Source: Methyloligella halotolerans (lineage in GTDB: Bacteria > Pseudomonadota > Alphaproteobacteria > Rhizobiales > Methyloligellaceae). From it: DNA of 64,000 nt. Below the pieces are notes generated by a model, which searched no databases, was not told the DNA's origin, and was given only the letters and a program-made list of their open reading frames with translations. A program made the position numbers and the translations under genes. Below are positions 48,123-59,323 of the stretch, one piece after another (position 1 is the first letter of the stretch; the number at the start of each line of letters is the position of its first letter). The stretch lies in contig NZ_MASI01000001.1 in NCBI RefSeq assembly GCF_001708935.1, positions 831,240-895,239 on the forward strand, in the 5' to 3' direction.

Positions 48123-48548
48123 ATGACGGATACGGCGTTCACGCTCGGCAGCGAGTGGATTTTGAAGACCATGGTTGCCATGGCGAAGGCGGATGGCGAT
48201 TTGGACCGGGACGAGGTCGACCTCATCCAGCGGCTCTATAGAGACCATGCCAAAGAAGATGTCGAGACGGACGAGATCGAGCGTATCGCGGAAGACGACA
48301 TCAGAAGCGATTTCTATGCTTCGCTCGCGCAGGCGGGAAAGCGCCTCGACGAACACAGCAAGGAAGAGATCGTGCGCTGCGCCTATCTGGTGCTCCTGGC
48401 CGATGGCGAGATCGCCGGTGCAGAGCGGAAGACCCTGCAGGAGATCGCCGCAGCGCTGAAGATCCCCGAAATCCATTTCGGCGCGATCCTCGAAGACCTC
48501 TCCATCTGGATGGCGGCTCAGCGGGCAGCCGGCAAGGCCGCGATCTAG
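48123..48548 (+). CDS. TerB family tellurite-resistance-like protein
   Basis: 141 residues from MTDTAFTLGSEW; GGAG at 6 nt supports this ATG over one seven codons earlier. All-helical TerB pattern: MVAMAKADGDLDRDEVDLIQRLYRD and VLLADGEIAGAERKTLQEIAAALKI, the two EF-hand-like acidic helices with the conserved DGxL-type motif. Family members bind divalent metals, and some are linked to phage or tellurite response. No tellurite genes are nearby, so role is unknown. Confidence 0.85.
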   Translation: MTDTAFTLGSEWILKTMVAMAKADGDLDRDEVDLIQRLYRDHAKEDVETDEIERIAEDDIRSDFYASLAQAGKRLDEHSKEEIVRCAYLVLLADGEIAGAERKTLQEIAAALKIPEIHFGAILEDLSIWMAAQRAAGKAAI

Positions 48549-48606
48549 GTCGCTGTGTAGCCTCCGGCCGGGTGTACGCCACCCGCGCCGTCCCGATCGC
48601 GGTTCC

Positions 48607-50133
48607 TCAGCCTGCGAAGCCGTAGCGTTTCGGAACGTCGCGCAGGAAGTTCTGCAACTGCTCGGTGTCCTGATGGGCCACGTTGAAGCGGAACCAGATC
48701 GTCTCAGGCGGCGAAACGCAGAAGAAATCTCCCGGCGCCAGAACCGTATCTTCCTTGAGGGCATCTTCCGCGATGCGCCGGGCATTGCAGGTCTCGGTCG
48801 GCGTCACCTGCCAGCCGGCTGTCAAAAACATTCCCCCATCAGGTTCAGTCAGCAGCGTCAGCCCGGCATCCTCCAGCACCGGCCTGTAAGCTTCCCGCGC
48901 CTGGGTGAGACGTGTGGAGATCTGATCCACCGACCGTCGATGGTTCGGATCCGAAAGGACTTCCAGCACGATACGTTCGGTGATCTCCGAAGTGGTGAGT
49001 CCGGTCAGCATCTTCGTCTGCAGGATTTCCTGCGCCAGAGCGTCGTTGCAGGCCAGGTATCCGGACCGCAGCGAAGGGGCGATCGTCTTGGAATAGCCGT
49101 TGACCGAGATCACCCGGGACAATCCGTCCATGGCTGCCAGCCAGGGATCGTAATCGGTGCCGAATCGACGTGCGATATCGTCTTCGATGACCAGAAAATC
49201 GAACTGCTCCGCGAGCGAGAGCAGCCGGAATGCATCCGTCGGGCGCAGGGTCGTGCCGAGGGGATTCTGCAGGACGGTGGTCACGAACATCGCCTTCGGC
49301 CGATAGGTTTCGGCCAGCTCCGCCGCGGCATCGAGATCGAGACCGCCGGCGCCGCGGTTTACAGGCAGGAGCTTGCAGCCATGGCGTGAGGCCAAGCTGT
49401 TGAAGTTCGCGTAGCCCGGATTCTCCACCAGCACGGCATCGCCGGGTCGCAGACAGGTCCGCACCACCAGATCGATCGCATGGGTTACGCCGTGGGTCAG
49501 CACGATCTGATTCGGCGAAACGGTCAGGGAGCGCTCGCTCAGTTCGCGGGCAATATGCTGCCGGAGCCGGTCGAACCCCGCCGGCTGACCGTAATTCACC
49601 AGATGGTCGGTCTTTGACCGGGCCACGCGCCGCAGGGCATCGCCGACCACCGTCTTCTGTGAATACCAGGAGGCCGGCAGCCAGCCGCAGCCAGGCGATG
49701 CAAACCGGCGTCCATGGGTGAACACGTCGGAGGACAGCCAGGAATCACTGACCGTCGTCGCCTTTGGGGTGCGCGCGGGCGGTGGAACGACGCTGCCGCG
49801 CTGAAGGACGAAATAGCCCGCGCCGCGCCGCGCCGCGACGACGTGCCGGGTGGTGAGCAGTTCGTAGGCGGAGGCGGCGGTGAAGGCGCTCACGCCCAGC
49901 TGCTTGGCCAATTTGCGGACCGAGGGAAGCTTGGTTCCCGCAGCCAGGGCGCCGCGGTCGGCCGCCTCTTCAATCTGGGAGCAAATCTGGTCCACGAGCG
50001 GATGATCGCTGCTCCGATCGATCTCGACGAACACGGGCGGCAGGCCCTGGCCAAGGCGCGCACGCCCGACATTTTCGTCGGAGCGCCCCGTTCGGCTCTG
50101 CTTTTCCGTCTTCAGGCCCGCGACGTTGCTCAT
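48607..50133 (-). CDS. MocR-type GntR-aminotransferase regulator
   Basis: 508 residues. An N-terminal GntR winged HTH (DQICSQIEEAADRGALAAGTKLPSVRKLAKQLGVSAFTAASAYELLTTRHVVAARRGAGYFV, about 48-110) is fused to an aminotransferase-fold domain. The latter has NYGQPAGFDRLRQHIA, LTHGVTHAIDLVVR, VENPGYANF, VTTVLQNPLGTTL and VNGYSKTIAPSLRSGYLAC with the PLP Lys. MocR proteins sense PLP-amino acid adducts. It is divergent from ald, and the operator-like repeats between them suggest it controls ald and the downstream genes. AGGAAGG precedes the ATG. Confidence 0.93.
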   Translation of the reverse strand: MSNVAGLKTEKQSRTGRSDENVGRARLGQGLPPVFVEIDRSSDHPLVDQICSQIEEAADRGALAAGTKLPSVRKLAKQLGVSAFTAASAYELLTTRHVVAARRGAGYFVLQRGSVVPPPARTPKATTVSDSWLSSDVFTHGRRFASPGCGWLPASWYSQKTVVGDALRRVARSKTDHLVNYGQPAGFDRLRQHIARELSERSLTVSPNQIVLTHGVTHAIDLVVRTCLRPGDAVLVENPGYANFNSLASRHGCKLLPVNRGAGGLDLDAAAELAETYRPKAMFVTTVLQNPLGTTLRPTDAFRLLSLAEQFDFLVIEDDIARRFGTDYDPWLAAMDGLSRVISVNGYSKTIAPSLRSGYLACNDALAQEILQTKMLTGLTTSEITERIVLEVLSDPNHRRSVDQISTRLTQAREAYRPVLEDAGLTLLTEPDGGMFLTAGWQVTPTETCNARRIAEDALKEDTVLAPGDFFCVSPPETIWFRFNVAHQDTEQLQNFLRDVPKRYGFAG

Positions 50134-50175
50134 AGAGAAAGCCTTCCTCTGCCGCCGATACGTCGCATGATATAG

Positions 50176-50227
50176 ACCAATACAGTTTGCTGTAAATCGA
50201 CGATCTGTATTGGTTCACTGTATTGGT
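50176..50227. promoter_or_regulatory. MocR-type operator: one inverted and two direct copies of a 10-bp motif
   Basis: ACCAATACAG at 50176-50185 is the reverse complement of CTGTATTGGT, which occurs twice as direct repeats at 50205-50214 and 50218-50227 (13 bp apart). The set lies between the MocR-type gene and ald, matching the mixed direct and inverted geometry of known MocR operators. Confidence 0.85.
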
Positions 50228-50322
50228 TATGTCCGCCCCGAAGATTACTGTCTCTGCATGCTGCAATTCATCCCCGCGGCAACGACAAACTCGCGAGAGA
50301 GCGAAGCAAGAGGCGGCCGACC

Positions 50323-51447
<1,125 letters not shown>

Positions 51448-51461
51448 CCTGGAGCAATCCC

Positions 51462-52811
51462 TTGAACGAACATCTCGTAACTTCCGGCAACAGGGACGGC
51501 CTTGAGAATTACTGGCTTCCCTTTACGCCGAACCGGTATTTCAAGCGCAACCCGCGCATCATCGCCTCCGCCGAGGGCGCCTATTACACCTTGGCGGACG
51601 GGCGGCGCGTGTTCGACTGCCTGTCCGGGCTGTGGTGCTGCCCGCTCGGCCACGGCAACGCTCATATTGCCGAGGCCATCAAGCGCCAGGCCGAGACTTT
51701 GGACTACGCGACCGCGTTCCAGATGAGCAATCCGACGACCCTGAGCTTTGCGGCACGGGTCGCGGACATGGCGCCGGCCGGCCTCGACCACGTCTTCTTC
51801 GCGAACTCAGGGTCGGAGTCCGTCGATACCGCGCTCAAGATCGCAATCGGCTATCACCGCATGAAAGGCGAGGCCCACCGGACCCGCATCATCGGCCGCG
51901 AGCGCGGCTATCACGGCGTCGGGATGGGTGGCATCTCCGCCGGCGGCATGACGGCGAACCGCAAGATGTTCGCGCCGCTGATGCTGAACGGCGTCGACCA
52001 CCTCCCCCACACCTACGACCGCGCGCAGACGGCCTTTACCCACGGGCAGCCAGAATGGGGCGCCCATCTGGCGGACGATCTGGAGCGGCTGGTCGCGCTA
52101 CACGACGCCTCCACCATCGCTGCGGTGATCGTGGAGCCCATGCAGGGCTCGGCGGGCGTGGTCGTGCCCCCGGTCGGCTATCTGGAGCGGTTGCGGGAGA
52201 TCTGCACCAAGCACGGGATCCTACTGATCTTCGACGAGGTGATCACCGGGTTCGGCCGGCTTGGCGCCAACTTCGCGTCCCAGCGCCTGAACGTGCGCCC
52301 GGACATGATGACCTTCGCCAAGGCGGTCACCAACGGCGTCATTCCCATGGGCGGCGTGATCGTCGCCGACGAGATCTACGACGCCTACATGTCCGGCCCG
52401 GAAGAAGCGGTGGAGCTCTATCACGGCTACACCTACTCGGGTCATCCCATGGCGGCGGCCGCGGGCCACGCGACCCTCGACGTCATGGAGCGCGACGGGC
52501 TGATTCCGCGGGCCGCCGAATTGGAGCCGGTGCTCGAGACCGCCATCCACGCCCTCAAGGGCACGCCCGGCATCGTCGACATCCGCAATTTCGGGCTGGC
52601 GGCGGCCGTCGACTTGGAGCCTTTCGAAGGGCAGCCGGGCCTGCGGGCCATGCGGGTCTTCGAGCGCGCGCTTCAGACCGGGCTGCTGGTGCGCTTCACG
52701 GGCGAAACAATCGCCATGGCGCCGCCTTTCATCTCGACCGATGACGAGCTGCAGACCATGTGCGCGACGCTGGGCGACGCCATCGCCAGCGTCACAAGCC
52801 CGGCCGCCTGA
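51462..52811 (+). CDS. Class III omega-amino acid--pyruvate aminotransferase
   Basis: PLP enzyme that moves an amino group from a beta- or omega-amino acid to pyruvate, giving alanine. 449 residues from TTG with TGGAG upstream. Motifs are YWLPFTPNRYFKRNPRII, FFANSGSESVDTALKIA, RERGYHGVGMGGISAGG, VIVEPMQGSAGVVVPPVGYLERLREIC, LIFDEVITGFGRLG, and DMMTFAKAVTNGVIPMGGVIV with the PLP Lys. These fit the beta-alanine:pyruvate aminotransferase group (BauA/AptA). It is followed by mmsA, as expected for beta-alanine degradation. Confidence 0.93.
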   Translation: MNEHLVTSGNRDGLENYWLPFTPNRYFKRNPRIIASAEGAYYTLADGRRVFDCLSGLWCCPLGHGNAHIAEAIKRQAETLDYATAFQMSNPTTLSFAARVADMAPAGLDHVFFANSGSESVDTALKIAIGYHRMKGEAHRTRIIGRERGYHGVGMGGISAGGMTANRKMFAPLMLNGVDHLPHTYDRAQTAFTHGQPEWGAHLADDLERLVALHDASTIAAVIVEPMQGSAGVVVPPVGYLERLREICTKHGILLIFDEVITGFGRLGANFASQRLNVRPDMMTFAKAVTNGVIPMGGVIVADEIYDAYMSGPEEAVELYHGYTYSGHPMAAAAGHATLDVMERDGLIPRAAELEPVLETAIHALKGTPGIVDIRNFGLAAAVDLEPFEGQPGLRAMRVFERALQTGLLVRFTGETIAMAPPFISTDDELQTMCATLGDAIASVTSPAA

Positions 52812-52898
52812 GCGAAAGGGCCGCTTTCGGCAGAGATTTCATCCGACCGGCTGCGTCCTTCGCGGATGCGCCCAGTGCGGGAACAAGGAGAAGCGAAG

Positions 52899-54443
<1,545 letters not shown>

Positions 54444-54480
54444 CCGCGCCGGGGGGGGGCTGGCCCCGCGAACGGAGGGA

Positions 54481-55398
54481 TCAGGCCGGCACCGCTACCC
54501 GCGCCGGTTTGGCCGGCGTGGTTGCGGCGTCGGAGATCAGGCTCGCCAGACCTTCGATATCCCGATGGCGAAGGGCGAAGGCCCAGTAAGGAACCGGGAT
54601 TTCGATCCGGCCCAGGCGCGTCAGCTCGCCTGCCGCAAGATAAGGCCGGGCGACGCTCTCGGTGACGAAGCCTGCGAGGGTGGGCTCGCCGAGAAGCCGG
54701 CATGCCACCGCGGCGGTGCTGACAAGCCTCAGCCGTTCCTGCCCCAGGGCGCTGCGATCGATGTCTTGCTCATCGCAGGCCTGCAGGATGACCGGTTCCA
54801 GGTCGGTGCCCCTTTCCCAGATCACCGGCGCGCAATGGGGAAGGTCAGCCCAGTCGAAGGCCGCGTTCGTGGCTTGGGGATGGTCCGGCGATGCGCAGAG
54901 GATGAGGCTGTCGCGGAAGACGTCGAAGTAATGGAACGTCGTATGCCCGGGCACGACCTCGCTTAGGCCGACATCCGCAGTGCCCCGCATGACCCAGGCG
55001 GTGACATCGGTGGCGCTGCCCCGGAGCAGGTCGATATCCGGCAGCTCGGCCTGCCGGCCCATCCTCGACAGGATCACCGGGATCCATTGATCGTAAGCGT
55101 TATGTGAGCAGGCGATCACCGTACGCGGACGCGCATCCTCCTTGTAGCTCTGAACGCGCAGCGCCGTGAGGCCGATGTCTTTCAGGATCCGTTCGCCCTC
55201 CCCGAGCAGCACCTGGCCGGCCTCCGAAACGACCACGCGCCGGCCGACGCGATCGAAAAGGCTCACGCCATGCTCTTCCTCGAGCTTGCGAATGGAGATG
55301 CTGACCGCGGACTGGGTAAGGCCGAGCTGCTGAGCCGCGACGGTGAAGCTGCCGAAGCGCGCCGCCTCCACGAAAATCCTGAGCTGCTCAAGGGTCAT
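54481..55398 (-). CDS. LysR family transcriptional regulator
   Basis: 305 residues from MTLEQLRIFVEAARFGSFTVAAQQLGLTQSAVSISIRKLEEEHGVSLFDRVGRRVVVSEAG, a standard LysR HTH, followed by a substrate-binding domain. The start at 55398 was chosen because the upstream 22 codons do not fit the family. It converges with mmsA and is divergent from the symporter gene (55837). With a sigma-54 promoter between, its target may be either flank; no ligand can be inferred. Confidence 0.9.
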   Translation of the reverse strand: MTLEQLRIFVEAARFGSFTVAAQQLGLTQSAVSISIRKLEEEHGVSLFDRVGRRVVVSEAGQVLLGEGERILKDIGLTALRVQSYKEDARPRTVIACSHNAYDQWIPVILSRMGRQAELPDIDLLRGSATDVTAWVMRGTADVGLSEVVPGHTTFHYFDVFRDSLILCASPDHPQATNAAFDWADLPHCAPVIWERGTDLEPVILQACDEQDIDRSALGQERLRLVSTAAVACRLLGEPTLAGFVTESVARPYLAAGELTRLGRIEIPVPYWAFALRHRDIEGLASLISDAATTPAKPARVAVPA

Positions 55399-55604
55399 CG
55401 GTCTCTCAATCTGTCCCTGCGAATTGGCCGGCGTTTGTGCTGAAGCGCCGAGCATACCCGGCATGGTCCAATCCTACACCATTTGGGACGGCTAAGCCCA
55501 AGCCTTAGGCAGGTCACTCCCATGCGTAAAATTGAGGCAGCCCCGGTTCAACCCAGTAGCTCAGGTCATGAGCGGAGCCCCCTTCCCGGCGAACACCGAG
55601 GACC

Positions 55605-55641
55605 CATTAGCCAGATTTCCTCTTGATGAATTCTGCTAATG
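55605..55641. promoter_or_regulatory. Inverted repeat upstream of the sigma-54 promoter: putative enhancer site
   Basis: CATTAGCCAGA and TCTGCTAATG form a 10-bp stem with one bulged C and a loop of about 15 nt. The centre is about 115 bp upstream of the -24 element, the distance usual for upstream activator sites of sigma-54 enhancer-binding proteins. No such activator gene is in the window. Confidence 0.55.
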
Positions 55642-55736
55642 AGAGGCCTTCACCACTGGTTGAAATTTGAAAGGGAAGACCGGCTTTCACGCCCGGCAAG
55701 CCCGTCTTCGCGCATTCCGCCGAGTCCTCCCCGGCT

Positions 55737-55753
55737 TTGGCACACCCTTTGCT
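55737..55753 (+). promoter_or_regulatory. Sigma-54 (RpoN) -24/-12 promoter
   Basis: TTGGCACACCCTTTGCT matches the consensus TTGGCACGNNNNTTGCW at all but one defined position. The -24 GG (55739-55740) and -12 GC (55751-55752) are separated by exactly 10 bp, the invariant spacing. Transcription would start near 55764, about 73 bp before the symporter GTG. The rest of 55399-55836 holds no gene. Confidence 0.85.
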
Positions 55754-55836
55754 AACCATAGTCCAAAGGCTGCTTAGCGCTTGATTTTCAAAGTGTTTGC
55801 AGCGCTTCGCTCTGGATTAAGGAAAGGAATCAAGCC

Positions 55837-57339
55837 GTGGATAAAGCTGCGCTGGCTCTCTCTCCCGGGCTAACCACGGGGCTGGGTCTCTGCCTCATGA
55901 TTGTACCGGGGGTGATCTTTCTGGGGATCGCATATCTGATCCGCAGGAACCTCGTTCACAACACCCATGACTTCATCATCTCCAACCGACGGGTCGGGCT
56001 GGGCTTTGGCGTCGGATCGATCATCTCGGTCTGGACATGGGCCATGGCCGTGATGATGAGCAGTGCCATGACGTTCCAGTGGGGTCTGTCGGGGCTGTTC
56101 TGGTTCGTCGTGCCGAACGGCCTGGCCGTCATGGCGGTGATTCCGCTTGCGCGCATTCTCAGGCGCCGCATGCCCGAAGGCTACACGATCAGCGAATTCG
56201 TCTTTCACCGCTTCGGCCAGTCGCAAATCGCCACGACGGTGGTCACCGCGACCATGATCTTCGGCATCCTGCTTGAGATCCTGATCAACCTGAAAGGCAC
56301 GTCCGTCGTCATGTCGACGGTGTTCCCGATCGATTGGCGGTGGGCGACGCTGCTGACTGTCGCCGTGGTGCTCACCTATTCCTATTTCGGCGGTCTCTGG
56401 ACGGCCGTGATGACCGGGACGATCAACACCTGGATGATCACGGTGCCGGCCGCGATCGTCGTGGTCGCGGTGTTCAGCCAGATCGATGGCGGCGCGACCG
56501 CCGTTTTCAGCGCGGTGGAGGCCTCCGATCCCACCGACCTCTCAATCTTTCAGGGCGCCGCGGCGTCCGGATTCGGAATCACGCTCGCCTTCGGCTTGCT
56601 GGCGGCGACCGTGGCAGACCAGACCTTCTGGCAGAAGGTTTGGGCCCTCCGTCCGAATCAAGTCGGGCGCACCTTCATGCTTTCGGGAATGCTCTTCTAC
56701 CCTATCCCGATCTGCTTGGGTGCGCTCGGCTTGGTGGGCCTGGCCTACGGGCTGACCCCTGAGGATATCGGTGGCGATATCGTCGCGATCGGCCCGTATG
56801 TGGTCTCCCATCTCGGACTGCCGATGGCGATCATCATCGCCTACGTGTTCGTGATCCTGGCGGCCTGCTACTCCACCATCGACGGTGCGAGCTCGGCGCT
56901 TTCGTCCATCGTCGCCGTCGACATCGTGAAGCGCTTCTTCCCGGGCACGACGGAATCCACCCTGTTCTACGTCACCAAGCTGTCGATGCTGCTCGGAGGC
57001 ATCATCGCCGCGGCCATCGTGCTCTCGGGGGTCGACTTCACATCGCTGGTGCTGACCACCTACGCGCTCAAGACGTCGATCCTGTTGCCGCTCGTCCTGG
57101 CGATCGCCTGGCCGCGGACCAACACCATCGGCTTCGTGGCCGGCATCGCGCTGGCGATCGCGATCGGCATGCCGCTTCGCTCGGTCTATGGCGACCTGAT
57201 CGGGACCCTGACAATCCTGGGCATCAGCGGCGGCGTCGTGGTCACGGCAGGGCTGCTCCTGAACAAGACGTTCGACATGGCCAAGCTCACCGAGGACGAG
57301 CCGCTGTCGGACGACCAGCTCTCCCAGGCCAAGGGCTGA
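55837..57339 (+). CDS. Sodium:solute symporter (SSS family)
   Basis: 500 residues from GTG with AAGGAAAGGA upstream. About 13 membrane segments, beginning SPGLTTGLGLCLMIVPGVIFLGIAYLI. The SSS signature region is seen in NRRVGLGFGVGSIISVWTWAMAVMMSSAMTFQWGLSGLFWFVVPNGLAVM and LILMKGTSVV-like LINLKGTSVVMSTVF. It resembles the urea/proline-type COG0591 branch. Being the first gene after the sigma-54 promoter and just before flavin monooxygenases, it likely imports their substrate; the solute is unknown. A strong intercistronic hairpin follows. Confidence 0.9.
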   Translation: MDKAALALSPGLTTGLGLCLMIVPGVIFLGIAYLIRRNLVHNTHDFIISNRRVGLGFGVGSIISVWTWAMAVMMSSAMTFQWGLSGLFWFVVPNGLAVMAVIPLARILRRRMPEGYTISEFVFHRFGQSQIATTVVTATMIFGILLEILINLKGTSVVMSTVFPIDWRWATLLTVAVVLTYSYFGGLWTAVMTGTINTWMITVPAAIVVVAVFSQIDGGATAVFSAVEASDPTDLSIFQGAAASGFGITLAFGLLAATVADQTFWQKVWALRPNQVGRTFMLSGMLFYPIPICLGALGLVGLAYGLTPEDIGGDIVAIGPYVVSHLGLPMAIIIAYVFVILAACYSTIDGASSALSSIVAVDIVKRFFPGTTESTLFYVTKLSMLLGGIIAAAIVLSGVDFTSLVLTTYALKTSILLPLVLAIAWPRTNTIGFVAGIALAIAIGMPLRSVYGDLIGTLTILGISGGVVVTAGLLLNKTFDMAKLTEDEPLSDDQLSQAKG

Positions 57340-57348
57340 GAGGCAATC

Positions 57349-57374
57349 GTGCCGGCGCGTTCGCGCGCCGGCAC
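57349..57374 (+). other. Intercistronic hairpin with UUCG tetraloop
   Basis: GTGCCGGCGCG (57349-57359) pairs perfectly with CGCGCCGGCAC (57364-57374) around TTCG, an 11-bp GC stem closed by the very stable UUCG loop. It lies 10 bp after the symporter stop and 39 bp before the next gene, with no T-tract. It may stabilise the upstream mRNA or set relative expression. Confidence 0.75.
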
Positions 57375-57412
57375 ATCACCCTGTTCAATTCGATCGATAG
57401 GAAACTGAAGCT

Positions 57413-57724
57413 ATGACCACTCTCTTGATCGTGTTCCTAGTGCTCGGAGCCATTGCGACGGCTCTGTTCTTCGCGGGCTACACCCACGGTACGATTGCTG
57501 CGATGCGAAGTCACAATGACCAAACCGTCGAGGTCGACGATAGTAAGGATATCCAGCGGTACGGATGGCCGGTCGCCCTCGCGGTGCTTGCCGCCGCAAC
57601 GATTATCGGCCTGATGGGCGTAGCGCCTGCTTTCATCTACGTCGCGCCGGTCCTGACGATCGTTACCGCGGCGGTCAACGGCATCGCATTCTTTGCGGAA
57701 GACCGGTTCGACCGCGGCAGCTAA
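57413..57724 (+). CDS. Small membrane protein, possible symporter partner
   Basis: 103 residues with about three membrane segments: 3-25 (TLLIVFLVLGAIATALFFAGYTH), 51-69 (GWPVALAVLAAATIIGLMG) and 71-92 (APAFIYVAPVLTIVTAAVNGIA). The middle is a charged loop (MRSHNDQTVEVDDSKDIQRY). I do not recognise the family. Position directly after the symporter and before the monooxygenase genes resembles other SSS transporters that have a small second membrane subunit; this is inference. Confidence 0.72.
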   Translation: MTTLLIVFLVLGAIATALFFAGYTHGTIAAMRSHNDQTVEVDDSKDIQRYGWPVALAVLAAATIIGLMGVAPAFIYVAPVLTIVTAAVNGIAFFAEDRFDRGS

Positions 57725-57734
57725 AGGGAACGCG

Positions 57735-58883
57735 ATGCAGTCCACGAGAAAGCCGACGATGGAGCTGGGGATCTGGCTGCCCATGTATGGCGGCTGGTTG
57801 AGGAGCCTCGATCAGCCGACCGGGCCGGACATCGCGTCGTGCCTGGCGATCGCCCAGCAATCGGAAGCCCTCGGGTTCGACTTTCTCTACGCCTCGGAAA
57901 ATCTGTTGAACTGCATCCACGGGCCCGGCGAGGCCGTGGCGGAGGCCTGGAGCCTGCTGACGGCGATCGCGGCGACCACCTCCAAAGTGGGGCTCGTCGG
58001 CGCGATCAAGCCGGGGTTCCGGTCTCCGTTTCTGGTTGCCCGGATGGTCGACACGCTGAGGCAGATTGCCGGCCGGCCCGTGGCTATCAACATCGTCTGT
58101 GGCTGGTGGCGAGAAGAGTTCGATCTTTCCGGCGTGCCATGGCTCGATCACACAGGCCGCTACGAACGGGCCGAATCCTTCCTGCGAAGCCTGCATCGCG
58201 TATATCAGCCGCCCCGCCCGGCGGCGAACCAGGTGTCCGACGGCACGGCGACCAGCGCCCGTCTCCACGCGCCGGTCAATTATGGGCTCGATGCCGACGC
58301 CCTTCCCCAGATCTGGATCAGTGGACATTCGGAGGACGCCTTGCGCATGTCCGGCGAATGGGCGAACTGCCTCTTCCTGAACGGAATGACGGATGCCGCG
58401 CTGAAGCGGCACGTCGCGGCGGCGCGCCAATCGGCCATGCGGTGGGGCCGCGAGGTGAGCGTGGGAATCAATGCGTACGTCATCGCCACCGAGACCCGGG
58501 CTCAGGCAGAGGCCCGCTACCGCGAAGTCATTACCCAGCGCAACACCGAGTCCATCGAGTATTTTCGGGACGTCATGCTGAACTCCGGATCGGTTGCCTG
58601 GGAAGGCCTCAGCGACGAGCAGCTCGTCGATTCAAATGCGGGGTTCGAAGCGCGGCTGATCGGCAGCTTCGAGGATGTCCGCAATCGTCTGCGGGAGTTG
58701 CGCGGTATCGGTGTGGAGAAGGTCGTCTTCCAATTCGACGATCCGATGCGCGATGCCGGCCCCTTCATGAAGAACGTCATCCGGCCGCTCCGCGAAGAAT
58801 TCGCCGCGGAAGCTGCGGATGAACTGGAGCATGACGCGGCGCCGGTTGGCGCCGGTCGATCCCAGCCGGCGCGAGCCTATTAG
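57735..58883 (+). CDS. LLM-class flavin-dependent monooxygenase, SsuD-like (first copy)
   Basis: 382 residues from MQSTRKPTMELGIWLPMYGGWL; AAAGGGA lies upstream, and the gene starts 10 bp after the small membrane protein. The luciferase-like TIM barrel shows GFDFLYASENLLNCIHGP, VGLVGAIKPGFRSPFLVARMVDTL and RPVAINIVCGWWREEFDLSGVPWLDHTGRYERAESFLRSL, which parallels the RPG..SP..AARM..TLDR...R..INVVTG segment of alkanesulfonate monooxygenase SsuD. It would use reduced FMN from the reductase downstream. Its closest visible relative is the gene at 59324-60490. Confidence 0.88.
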   Translation: MQSTRKPTMELGIWLPMYGGWLRSLDQPTGPDIASCLAIAQQSEALGFDFLYASENLLNCIHGPGEAVAEAWSLLTAIAATTSKVGLVGAIKPGFRSPFLVARMVDTLRQIAGRPVAINIVCGWWREEFDLSGVPWLDHTGRYERAESFLRSLHRVYQPPRPAANQVSDGTATSARLHAPVNYGLDADALPQIWISGHSEDALRMSGEWANCLFLNGMTDAALKRHVAAARQSAMRWGREVSVGINAYVIATETRAQAEARYREVITQRNTESIEYFRDVMLNSGSVAWEGLSDEQLVDSNAGFEARLIGSFEDVRNRLRELRGIGVEKVVFQFDDPMRDAGPFMKNVIRPLREEFAAEAADELEHDAAPVGAGRSQPARAY

Positions 58884-59138
58884 GGCGGCGCGCAATTCAC
58901 GGTCGGGACGACATCGCCCGACACCATTTTCGCTCTCTTCGGAACCGACTCCGCCGGCCCTCGCCGACGGGGTTTTCGTGCGTCCAGATCCCGCGCTCAA
59001 ACCGCCGCGGAGCGCCGCGCCACAGACGCCACATAACCGTTTTTTATGGGCCATAAGCGCCGCTCACAATCAACCTGCGAATGCATAAGAGGAAGTGCGA
59101 TGCATTATGTAACCCAATGATTTTATTGTGTTTTTTCG

Positions 59139-59166
59139 TTGACACCCCGACCTCGTGCAATAGGCT
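59139..59166 (+). promoter_or_regulatory. Putative sigma-70-type promoter before the second LLM gene
   Basis: TTGACA (59139-59144) and TAGGCT (59161-59166) are separated by 16 bp, within an AT-rich patch (59110-59140) in this GC-rich region. The untranslated stretch 58884-59323 (440 bp) otherwise contains no gene I can support. It suggests the second half of the cluster can be transcribed separately. Confidence 0.5.
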
Positions 59167-59323
59167 TAGAGGCAGTTACACAGACGCGAAAGAGCACAAA
59201 TCGATCTCGTGAAGCAGACCGAAAATACCGATCGCGGGCCTCTGGCCGGCAGGTCTTCTTCAGGGGTGTCGCCGGCTCAGATCTGTGCGTGAACACAAGC
59301 ATAAAAAGGCTTCATCTCAGATC

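Noticed and set aside
54445..54470. Run of nine G residues after mmsA as a terminator or structure
   Set aside because: No matching C-run forms a hairpin with a T-tract; it is simply a homopolymer and a likely spot for sequencing error.
55553..55566. tRNA-like AGTAGCTCAGGTC
   Set aside because: No cloverleaf can be built: acceptor and T-arm sequences are missing around it.
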